NCBI GenBank assembly: GCA_902793635.1
Contig: CADBEA010000021.1
Location: 1-38,449, forward strand
Origin: an uncultured Erysipelotrichaceae bacterium
GTDB taxonomy: Bacteria > Bacillota_I > Bacilli_A > Erysipelotrichales > Erysipelotrichaceae
Reading direction: 5' to 3'
DNA: 38,449 nt
The notes beneath the pieces were generated by a model. The model made no database searches. It worked only from the letters and a program-made list of their open reading frames with translations, and was not told the origin of the DNA. Every line of letters begins with the position of its first letter. Position 1 is the stretch's first letter. The position numbers and the translations under genes were made by a program. Positions 32,206 to 38,449 of the stretch are shown here, piece by piece.

Positions 32206-33258
32206 TTATTTCTCCTCTTCCAGTTTATGACGGATCCACACCGCCTTCTCATAACGGCGCTGATGGTGGATTAAAGCTTCTTCGTTTTTGCATTTCTTCC
32301 TGCTTGCGGCAAAGCGCTCTTCAATTCCGACAGTTTTGTCTTCCAACACGCACTTGTCGGCATACCAGAGAATATCGGCATCGCTCAGTGCGGCAGCAGG
32401 ATCGTATTCTTCACGGTGATGGACAGCGATCATGGCGGCAATTTCCGGGAACCCCTCTTTTTTCAAAGCGGCTGCTGAAACAGCGGCATGATGCGGCTGC
32501 GTGCGGTTAAGATCGTGCAGTAAAGCAGCCCTGCGGATCCTTTCGGCATTGAATGTGCATTTTGTTTCGGCAATGATCTGCATCGCATATGCGGCAACCG
32601 CCTCCATATGACGTATGACATGTTCGGGTGTCTGATGTTTCCGCCACAGTTCCTGAATCATTTCATCATCGAGCAGGATCTCCGGCCGGTATGGTTCCGT
32701 TTCATTTCCAGTGTACAGCGGCAGAATGGCGAGATTGGCACAGGCCAGGTTCAGAATGTCATTTTCTTTCGCCTGATGCAGACTGACACGCAGAGCGTTG
32801 ATCGTTCCTTTGTGTGTCACGATCAATGCTTTCTTTCCGTTGCCGGCAATACGATCTACAGCATCTTTCATACGCTGTGCTGCTTCTTCAAACGTCTCAC
32901 CGTCCGGGATGCGGTAATGCCAGGGATCATTGCCGCGCTTTTCATATTCTTCCGGATAACGGGCTTTGATTTCTGCAAAAGAGAGACCATCCCAGATACC
33001 GGTGTCAATTTCACTCAATGCTTCATCAAAGACCGGTTCAAGACCATATACATTGGAAATAATATCCGCAGTCGCGACGGCTCTTTGCAAAGGTGAAGTA
33101 TAAATGGCTTCAATATCCGGCAGATTCTCTTTCAGCCAGTCAGCCAGGACGGCCGTATGCTTTCTGCCGGTTTCACTCAGACTTGTTTCCGTGCGGCCGA
33201 TGCAGAGTCCTTTGCCTGTTTCTGTTTCGGCGTGTCTCAGAAGATAGATGTCAGTCAT
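32206..33258 (-). CDS. Histidine phosphatase fused to an HD domain
   Basis: A 350-residue fusion. Residues 1-200 are a phosphoglycerate-mutase-type histidine phosphatase: LRHAET with R8 and H9 as the phospho-acceptor, ETSLSETG, TSPLQRA and VTHKG with H149. Residues about 205-330 are an HD metal-dependent phosphohydrolase: HVIRHMEAV, HDLNRTQPHH (H248, D249), AVHHREE and ADK (D301). Both halves look catalytically complete. The nearest family is CobC-like (cobalamin/dinucleotide phosphatase), so a role in trimming a phosphorylated or dinucleotide form of the cofactor is plausible. The gene overlaps the upstream gene by eight bases (ATGACTGA), so translation is coupled. Confidence 0.85.
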   Translation of the reverse strand: MTDIYLLRHAETETGKGLCIGRTETSLSETGRKHTAVLADWLKENLPDIEAIYTSPLQRAVATADIISNVYGLEPVFDEALSEIDTGIWDGLSFAEIKARYPEEYEKRGNDPWHYRIPDGETFEEAAQRMKDAVDRIAGNGKKALIVTHKGTINALRVSLHQAKENDILNLACANLAILPLYTGNETEPYRPEILLDDEMIQELWRKHQTPEHVIRHMEAVAAYAMQIIAETKCTFNAERIRRAALLHDLNRTQPHHAAVSAAALKKEGFPEIAAMIAVHHREEYDPAAALSDADILWYADKCVLEDKTVGIEERFAASRKKCKNEEALIHHQRRYEKAVWIRHKLEEEK

Positions 33259-34705
33259 TTCCGTCTCCCTGTTTCAGCAGGATCACACTGCCATGGATAT
33301 CGGAAAGCGGCAGTAAATACAGATCATGTTCCGCACAGTAGCGGTCACACGCTGTTTTAACACCGGGAAACTGACGGCTGTGATAGTCGTTGATCAGGAT
33401 CATGCCGCCTTTGACAAGCCGCGGCCAGAACCACATAAGACCTTCATAGGTCGGCACTTCCAGATCACAGTCCAGTGACACAAAGCAATAACGGTTATCG
33501 TCCGGCACATCTTTCAGACTGTCAGGGAAATGCCCTTTGACAAGCTGTGCCCTTTCCGGCTGATAAAGTCTTCCAAGCACCAGTTCCGTGCTGGTCTTTG
33601 TAAAATCAGGATATTTCGAGGGGGCTTCCTTCTCCTGCTGTAAGTCTTTTTCGTCAAAGCCGGCAAAGGTATCAAACAGATACAGTTTCCGATCCGGAAA
33701 ACAACGGCTGATCTGGGTCGCGAAAGCACCGCGGAATACACCCAGTTCGGCGCAGTCGCCCTCGATTTCTCTTTCATTGATCATTTTCGCGCACTGCCGC
33801 AATGCGGACAGCCGCAGATCAAAGTGTTCCTTCAGGACAGACAGCGGCATGACTCTGCCCCGGTAACCAAACTGGCGCAGCTGCAGATTCTGCTGTTTCT
33901 GTCTTTCTTCTGAAACCGCCGCCAGATAGACGATCGTAATATCTTCCGGTATTTCTGAAGGCCGGCGTACCGGAATGCCGTTCAGGCATGTTCCGGCTTT
34001 GGCCTGATCATTGTCCAGATAACAGATCACTTCGGTTTCCGCCGGCAGCCAGTCCGTCAGTGTTTCACCGGCCTGACCGGCGCCGAAAACAGCCGCCCGG
34101 TGCTGTTCTTTTTCCTGCAGCAGTTTCTGCAGTTTTTCCGCATCGGCAGGTGTGTCGGCATCATAGGCACTGCCCTTGTCATCGATCGGCAGATAGCGGA
34201 TCTGATCCTTGCGCAGTTCATCAAGTGCTCCTTTCAGTCCTCGTCTGCTGTCGCAGGCAAGCAGGAAAGGAATGATGGAAGTACGCAGCAGGATCGGATG
34301 ACCGATTCTTCCGCTGCAGATTGGCAGAACGGCATCTTCTGTGCAGGCCATCTCCAGAAACAGCGTATCGGTATTGAACAGCGGTACATCGACCGGTGTG
34401 AAAAAGACTCTGTCACAACTATCCTGCAGATATTTCAGACCAATCGACACCGAGTCGAACATCTGGGTCGTTTCATAATCGGGATTATGCAGAAACGTGA
34501 CTGGATAGCCGCTGAGAGATTCTCTTGTTTCTTCCGCCATATAACCGGTCACCACAACGATTTCATCCGGTTCAGCAGACTGAAAGCGGCGGACAATGTG
34601 CTGCAGAAAAGTATAGGCACCGATTTTTTTCAGCTGTTTCGGTTCCCCCATTCTTTTTGACATGCCGGCTGCTGCGATCAGCACCCCGATCTTCTCTTTG
34701 TTCAT
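33251..34705 (-). CDS. Three-domain fusion: MocA-like nucleotidyltransferase, Rossmann, TylF-like methyltransferase
   Basis: A 484-residue fusion. Residues 1-195 are a MobA/MocA-type transferase: LIAAAGMSKRMGEPKQL, TPVDVP (D106) and GHPILLR. The AAAG signature fits MocA (CTP) better than MobA (GTP, LAGG). Residues 203-300 are a Rossmann-like linker (AVFGAGQAGETL, CYLDND), like the N terminus of PglD-type proteins. Residues 303-484 look like a TylF/MycF macrocin O-methyltransferase: AELGVFRGAFA (SAM loop), LYLFDTFAGFDE, SLDCDLEVPTYEG and INDYHSR for Mg2+. The ATG at 34705 has GGAG; the longer frame is rejected. It lies 11 bases after moaC. Transferase identity is good; the methyltransferase substrate is unknown. 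Confidence 0.82.
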   Translation of the reverse strand: MNKEKIGVLIAAAGMSKRMGEPKQLKKIGAYTFLQHIVRRFQSAEPDEIVVVTGYMAEETRESLSGYPVTFLHNPDYETTQMFDSVSIGLKYLQDSCDRVFFTPVDVPLFNTDTLFLEMACTEDAVLPICSGRIGHPILLRTSIIPFLLACDSRRGLKGALDELRKDQIRYLPIDDKGSAYDADTPADAEKLQKLLQEKEQHRAAVFGAGQAGETLTDWLPAETEVICYLDNDQAKAGTCLNGIPVRRPSEIPEDITIVYLAAVSEERQKQQNLQLRQFGYRGRVMPLSVLKEHFDLRLSALRQCAKMINEREIEGDCAELGVFRGAFATQISRCFPDRKLYLFDTFAGFDEKDLQQEKEAPSKYPDFTKTSTELVLGRLYQPERAQLVKGHFPDSLKDVPDDNRYCFVSLDCDLEVPTYEGLMWFWPRLVKGGMILINDYHSRQFPGVKTACDRYCAEHDLYLLPLSDIHGSVILLKQGDGND

Positions 34706-34716
34706 TGTCACTCCGT

Positions 34717-35187
34717 TCAGAAAGTAAACTCGCCGCTTTTCCCGCCGGTCTTTTTCAGCAGATGAATATCTTCGATGACCATGCGCTTGTCGATTGCCTT
34801 GCACATGTCATAGATCGTCAGCAGAGCTGTGCAGACACCGGTCAGAGCTTCCATCTCGACACCGGTCCGTGAACGGGTTTTGGCGGTGCAGTATACGGTA
34901 ATAATGCCAAGGCCGGGATCCGTCTCAAAAGTAACTTCGGCATTGGTCAGAGCGATATTGTGGCAGAGCGGAATCAGGTCAGACGTCCGCTTGGCACCGC
35001 CGATACCGGCAATCTGAGCCACAGTAAAAACATCCCCTTTTTTGACTTTTCGACCCATCACGGCTTCCATCACTTCTTCGGAAACACGGATCGTACCCTG
35101 AGCAACGGCGGTACGTCCGCTGGTTTCCTTTTCACTGACATCGACCATCCGGGCATTGCCTTCTGCATCAAAATGTGTGAATTCCAT
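34717..35187 (-). CDS. moaC: Cyclic pyranopterin monophosphate synthase MoaC
   Basis: A 156-residue enzyme that acts after MoaA, making cyclic pyranopterin monophosphate. Family signatures are MVDVSEKETSGRTAVAQG, GGAKRTSDLIPLCHNIAL, ARTRSRTGVEMEALTGV-type TAKTRSRTGVEMEAL, and DMCKAIDKRMVIEDI with the terminal KTGGKSG. AGGATC precedes the ATG. It is the first gene after the 35219-35277 hairpin. It might be transcribed from its own start or by read-through from the mod genes. Confidence 0.97.
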   Translation of the reverse strand: MEFTHFDAEGNARMVDVSEKETSGRTAVAQGTIRVSEEVMEAVMGRKVKKGDVFTVAQIAGIGGAKRTSDLIPLCHNIALTNAEVTFETDPGLGIITVYCTAKTRSRTGVEMEALTGVCTALLTIYDMCKAIDKRMVIEDIHLLKKTGGKSGEFTF

Positions 35188-35218
35188 TATCAGATCCTCA
35201 TGCTATTACTTCTATTCT

Positions 35219-35277
35219 AAATGAAACCGGCTTTTTGCGAAATATACATGCATATATTTCCTCTGCCGGTTTCATTT
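35219..35277 (-). other. Long hairpin with a ModE-box-like centre
   Basis: The transcript folds into a 13-bp perfect outer stem (AAATGAAACCGGC at 35219-35231 with GCCGGTTTCATTT at 35265-35277), an internal loop (AGAG opposite GCAAAAA), and an inner stem GAAATATA-CATGCA-TATATTTC (35239-35260). No T tract follows on the minus strand, so it is not a standard terminator. The inner DNA palindrome with six-base spacing resembles the ModE molybdate operator (CGnTATATA-N6-TATATAnCG). It may be a DNA operator, an RNA processing site or an attenuator between the transport and synthesis halves of the operon. Confidence 0.6.
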
Positions 35278-35311
35278 TTCGATTGATTATAAGCCTGTTT
35301 TTCTTTGCAAA

Positions 35312-35725
35312 TCAGTCTGCTGCGATCATAACGGAAGTTGCTTTGACAACCGCGACTGCTTCCTTGCCGACCGCCAGGCCAAGCTGGTCAGCGGCTTCCG
35401 TGGAAATAATCGCGGTGAGGCCGATGTCACCCGGAACATCCAGTTTCACAATGGCCATAAGCGCGTCTTTCTCAAGGGATCTGATGGTTCCTCTGAACTG
35501 GTTGCGGGCACTCATGAACAGTTTGTCATTGGCCATCATCACTTCTGTCGCCTTTATGACAGCAACGACTTTGGAGCCGGCCGCGAGTTTCAGATCACGG
35601 ACAGATTCAGCAGAAATGGTGGCTGTGATCTTCTCATCACCGGCTGTAACTTTGACGATACCCATGACGCCGTCACACTTGACTTCGCTGACGATACCGC
35701 GGATTTTATTTCTGGCACTTAACAT
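35312..35725 (-). CDS. Di-Mop molybdate-binding protein
   Basis: A 137-residue protein made of two Mop/TOBE domains in tandem (about 2-66 and 71-137), each starting with MLSARNKIRG or MSARNQFRG and ending in AVIKATEVM or AVVKATSVM. Such molbindins store and sense molybdate in the cytosol. It begins 15 bases after modC with GGAAGG upstream, between the transporter and the cofactor genes, which fits a molybdate store feeding synthesis. Confidence 0.93.
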   Translation of the reverse strand: MLSARNKIRGIVSEVKCDGVMGIVKVTAGDEKITATISAESVRDLKLAAGSKVVAVIKATEVMMANDKLFMSARNQFRGTIRSLEKDALMAIVKLDVPGDIGLTAIISTEAADQLGLAVGKEAVAVVKATSVMIAAD

Positions 35726-35740
35726 ATCTCTTTTACCTTC

Positions 35741-36778
35741 CTAATGCAGTAACAATATATCTTTTTCATCAAATCCTATCTCGTCCGGCAGTTTATCAGG
35801 CGTCTGTGCATATGGAAGTTTCCACCAGACATCAGCACTGCCGGCTTCCTGTTCCTGAAAGCGGAAGCGGATGATATGTTCGAACGTATCTTCCATTCCG
35901 CCGCAGTAATAGACAGGGAATATATAATCTTTGTTGTTTCCGAAGTGGTGAGCTTTGATACCGATGTGGGTCGTTTCCAGCGGCACCGGCTTTGTCATTG
36001 TCATACGGATGCCCCATGATGGAACAGACAGTTCATTTTCATTCTGAATCTGAACAGGGACAATGTTCTTACAGCCGATCATACCGGCGGCAGTGACTGT
36101 TTCCGGATTGGCAAACAGTTCCCTGGTCGGTTTGAATACGATCAACTGTCCCTCTTTCAGCACCCCTGCCGCATCGGACATCCGGTAGGCTTCGTCACGG
36201 TCATGCGTTACCATGATCACCTGCTGTCCGTATTCCGCCAGCACATCCTTCATTTCCATCTGCAGTTTTTCCCGCAGATTCGCATCCAGGGCGGCAAATG
36301 GTTCATCCAGCAGAAGGATGCCGGGATCACTCATCATGATCCTGGCCAGCGCCGTACGCTGCTGCTGACCGCCGGATATCCGGTTCGGGTATTTGTCTTC
36401 AAAGCCTTCCAGCTGAAGCAGGGAAATCAGTTCAGCGGCACGGTCTTTTACTTCCGGAAGATTTCTGTCCTTATGCCGGCTGACCAGGATATTTTCCTTT
36501 ACCGTCATATTGGGAAACAGGGCATAATTCTGGAACAGATAACCGACATTGCGGTCCTGCGGCCGGATATCGATCTTCTTTTCCGAGTCGTAAAGCACCT
36601 TGCCGTTCAGTTCGATATATCCCTCGTCCGGTTTCTCAAGTCCGGCAATGCATTTCAGCAGCATGCTTTTGCCGCTGCCGGATGCGCCAAGCAGGCAGGT
36701 GAAATGATCGTCAGCTGAAAAGTCAGCGGCGAGTGTGAAATGAGAAAGCTTTTTGCGTATTCTTACCGTCAGACTCAT
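35741..36778 (-). CDS. modC: Molybdate ABC transporter ATPase ModC
   Basis: A 345-residue ATPase of the molybdate importer. Walker A GASGSGKS (31-38), Q83, signature ISGGQ (134-138), Walker B ILLLDE (154-159) and switch His192 are all present. The C-terminal 110 residues have the place of a regulatory TOBE-type domain, but I do not see a clear di-Mop; the separate Mop gene may supply that. The start at 36778 is chosen; an in-frame TTG at 36805 lies inside modB. The gene begins seven bases after the modB stop. Sulfate/tungstate specificity is an alternative, but the neighbours favour molybdate. Confidence 0.92.
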   Translation of the reverse strand: MSLTVRIRKKLSHFTLAADFSADDHFTCLLGASGSGKSMLLKCIAGLEKPDEGYIELNGKVLYDSEKKIDIRPQDRNVGYLFQNYALFPNMTVKENILVSRHKDRNLPEVKDRAAELISLLQLEGFEDKYPNRISGGQQQRTALARIMMSDPGILLLDEPFAALDANLREKLQMEMKDVLAEYGQQVIMVTHDRDEAYRMSDAAGVLKEGQLIVFKPTRELFANPETVTAAGMIGCKNIVPVQIQNENELSVPSWGIRMTMTKPVPLETTHIGIKAHHFGNNKDYIFPVYYCGGMEDTFEHIIRFRFQEQEAGSADVWWKLPYAQTPDKLPDEIGFDEKDILLLH

Positions 36779-36785
36779 CGTTTTT

Positions 36786-37439
36786 CTACCTGTTCCTCTT
36801 CTCAAGCATATTTACTGTCAGCAGTACGACAGCCGAAATGGCCACGTTGACCAGGACCCATCGGAAGGCCATGACATCGTTGCCGGTCCGCCACATCTGG
36901 TAGACAGTCGTTGAAATCGTCGCAGTTCTTCCCGGCGTGTATCCTATCAGCATGCTGGTGGCACCATATTCACCAAGCGCTCTGGCAAAGGCAAGCACGA
37001 TACCGGCGAGAATTCCCTGTTTGCAGGCTGGCATCTGGATACGCCAGAATATGTACAGATCTGAGAGGCCGAGCGTTCGGCCGGCTGATGTCAGATCCTT
37101 GTTGTAGCTTTCAAAAGCACCGCGGGCTGTCCGATACATCAAAGGAAAAGCAACCAGAATTGATGCCAAAACGCCGCCCGGCCAGCTCATGACGAAGCTG
37201 ACTCCATAGGTGGCCAGCAGTCTGCCAAGCGGTCTTCTTGCGCCGAAAATCAGCAGCAGGAAATAGCCGCATACCGTCGGCGGCAATACCAGCGGCAGTG
37301 TCAGAATGACATCAAGTATGCCCTTCAGCGCCCGCGGCAGACGGGCGACTTTCTGAGCAAGGAAGATACCCAAAAAGAACACGATCACGCAGCTGATCGC
37401 GGCAATGCGCAATGAGTTCCATAATGGGTACCAGTCCAT
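36786..37439 (-). CDS. modB: Molybdate ABC transporter permease ModB
   Basis: A 217-residue permease with about five transmembrane helices (first at 7-28). The EAA loop GEYGATSMLIGYTPGRTATI near residue 160 contacts ModC. IQMPACKQGILAGIVLAFARALG is typical of ModB. It starts ten bases after modA and ends seven bases before modC, in the same transcript. Confidence 0.95.
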   Translation of the reverse strand: MDWYPLWNSLRIAAISCVIVFFLGIFLAQKVARLPRALKGILDVILTLPLVLPPTVCGYFLLLIFGARRPLGRLLATYGVSFVMSWPGGVLASILVAFPLMYRTARGAFESYNKDLTSAGRTLGLSDLYIFWRIQMPACKQGILAGIVLAFARALGEYGATSMLIGYTPGRTATISTTVYQMWRTGNDVMAFRWVLVNVAISAVVLLTVNMLEKRNR

Positions 37440-37449
37440 GCATTACTCC

Positions 37450-38304
37450 TTATTCAGCTTTCGAGAAGCCGACACCTTCAAATACTTTCATAGCCGCGTC
37501 GCTCTGCAGATAAGCCAGGAATGCCTCGGCTTCTTCCGGATGGGCACTTTCTTTCAGAACCGCTGCCGGATAGATCACCTGTCCGCACATTTCCTTTTTA
37601 GCTGTATCGACGACCGTCAGGCCACCCGAGGCGGCATCAGTCGCATATACGACACCGACCTGAACAGATTCGTTTTTCACCTGTTCGACAACGTCCTTGA
37701 CGTTGGTTCCGTAAGTGATCTTTCCCGCATTGGCGAGTTCTTCCTCATTGAGTTCATAATAGGCCAGGATCTTCTGGGTATACTGTCCTACCGGAACATC
37801 ACTGTTGCCCATTGCCATCAGGATCTGTTCGTTCTTCAGTTTTTCAGCAAGGTCATCAAAGTTTTTGATATCCAGTGGATTATTGCTCGGGACAACCAGA
37901 GCTACTTTGTTTTCCAGCAGATTGATGCGTGTGTCCGGATCGATGAAGTCCAGTTTGTCGGGATTCTTTTCCTCATCCTGGGTGACATCCAGCTGGTTCA
38001 TCTGTTTGGGTGCAGCCGAAATGAAAACATCACACGGTGCTGCTTCGGAAATCTGGGTTTTCAGAGTGCCGGAAGAATCGAAGTTGAAAATCAGTTTGAC
38101 ATTGGGATTTTCAGCTTCATACGTCTTCTGGATCTCTTCCAGTGTTTCCGTCATGGAAGCAGCCGCAAAAACGATCAGTTCGATCTGCTCGTCAGTCGGT
38201 GATGCGGACGCGCTGCCGGATCCCTCAGAGGCGGCAGACGATCCGCATCCTGCCAGTGCAATGACCATTGCAAAAGCAGACAGGAATGCAAAAATCTTCT
38301 TCAT
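37450..38304 (-). CDS. modA: Molybdate-binding lipoprotein ModA
   Basis: A 284-residue extracytoplasmic binding protein of the molybdate importer. The N terminus is a lipoprotein signal peptide with lipobox ALAGC (C20), then a Ser-rich linker and the two-lobed fold: IVFAAASMTETLEEI, FNFDSSGTLKTQI (oxyanion Ser), DVFISAAPKQMNQL and VPVGQYTQKIL, with the closing residues in YPAAVLKES. AAAGGA precedes the ATG. It is the first gene of the 12-gene operon and is divergent from a possible plus-strand gene at the right edge. Confidence 0.95.
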   Translation of the reverse strand: MKKIFAFLSAFAMVIALAGCGSSAASEGSGSASASPTDEQIELIVFAAASMTETLEEIQKTYEAENPNVKLIFNFDSSGTLKTQISEAAPCDVFISAAPKQMNQLDVTQDEEKNPDKLDFIDPDTRINLLENKVALVVPSNNPLDIKNFDDLAEKLKNEQILMAMGNSDVPVGQYTQKILAYYELNEEELANAGKITYGTNVKDVVEQVKNESVQVGVVYATDAASGGLTVVDTAKKEMCGQVIYPAAVLKESAHPEEAEAFLAYLQSDAAMKVFEGVGFSKAE

Positions 38305-38337
38305 GTCTTATCCTTTCCTCGTCCGGGTGCTCCGGGC

Positions 38338-38353
38338 TATTTAATTTTAAATA
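38338..38353. promoter_or_regulatory. Inverted repeat upstream of modA
   Basis: TATTTAA-TT-TTAAATA is a perfect 7-bp inverted repeat 34 bases before the modA ATG. It could be an operator in the mod promoter region, but AT-rich palindromes can arise by chance. No clear mod promoter was found. Confidence 0.4.
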
Positions 38354-38374
38354 AAAGTCCTAATTTGCACTGCG

Positions 38375-38403
38375 TTGGTAAAAAGAGATATCTAACGTAT
38401 AAT
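38375..38403 (+). promoter_or_regulatory. Plus-strand promoter facing the right edge
   Basis: TTGGTA (38375-38380), 17-base spacer, TATAAT (38398-38403). It would drive a gene divergent from modA. Confidence 0.7.
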
Positions 38404-38416
38404 TAATTCGTTCTTG

Positions 38417-38449
38417 GAAAGGGAACACCTAGGAGCCTTTCAGGAATGA
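38417..38449 (+). other. Leader and possible start codon of a divergent gene
   Basis: AGGAG (38431-38435) lies ten bases before an ATG at 38446-38448, after a strong plus-strand promoter. GAAAGG (38417-38422) and CCTTTC (38436-38441) form a hairpin with AGGAG in its loop. Only the start codon is inside the window, so no product can be named. Confidence 0.45.

Noticed and set aside
33251..34804. Longer N terminus of the nucleotidyltransferase fusion at 34804
   Set aside because: The extra residues lie inside moaC in another frame. The ATG at 34705 has GGAG and starts the family motif directly.
35219..35277. Calling the hairpin after mop a simple terminator
   Set aside because: No T tract follows on the minus strand, and the inner palindrome is too regular for a terminator loop.
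35741..36805. TTG start for modC at 36805
   Set aside because: It lies in modB; ATG 36778 begins the normal ModC N terminus.

Overview
The window looks like a chromosomal segment from a Gram-positive anaerobe of moderate GC content, most likely Bacillota and plausibly Erysipelotrichia. This rests on strong AGGAGG-type ribosome sites, short A/T-tailed intrinsic terminators, a cre-like site at ptsI, a long-form HPF, a QueT-type transporter and a small protein resembling the MG284/MPN403 type. The lineage is an inference from gene content. Almost every gene is on the minus strand. Only two complete genes (8509-9243 and 15179-15841), and possibly one starting at the right edge, are on the plus strand.

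Layout from left to right. 1-1426: the 5' part of an IS3-family element with a long orfA and an orfB cut by the window edge. 1444-5350: an operon of an ABC exporter, a YtcJ-type amidohydrolase and a PAT-like acetyltransferase. 5420-6849: a VTC-domain protein with a DUF4956 membrane protein. 6991-7605: queT with a structured 5' leader. 7643-10616: YebC, a PPP-type phosphatase and a MATE transporter. 10683-12739: a GH13 glucosidase with a small membrane protein. 12826-14580: ptsI with cre-like sites. 14695-16404: a small HTH-like protein, an unknown membrane protein and HPF. 16549-19330: rimO with a DUF2779 nuclease-like gene. 19433-22508: pepC, two overlapping small HTH genes and purC. 22583-23211: two small membrane proteins. 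23334-23418: tRNA-Leu(CAG). 23457-27213: a PfkB-like kinase, a P-type ATPase and a HAD protein.

The right third (27273-38304) is the most interesting part: twelve tightly packed minus-strand genes devoted to molybdenum. In transcription order they are modA, modB, modC, a di-Mop molybdate-binding protein, [a long hairpin], moaC, a three-domain nucleotidyltransferase/Rossmann/TylF-like methyltransferase fusion, a histidine-phosphatase/HD fusion, a MoeA-like molybdopterin-binding protein with a four-cysteine tail, an XdhC-type protein with reversed domain order, moaA, a MOSC-MogA fusion, and a lactonase-family beta-propeller. Together they would import molybdate, store it, make the pterin, insert the metal and probably make a dinucleotide form of the cofactor for a molybdenum hydroxylase. 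MPT synthase (moaD/moaE) and the client enzyme are not in the window. The fused methyltransferase, phosphatase and HD domains have no place in the textbook pathway, so this operon is the best candidate for an undescribed cofactor-modification or enzyme-maturation system.

I saw no CRISPR array, rRNA or prophage. No stretch longer than 300 bases lacks a gene. Homology calls come from reading motifs, not from database searches.
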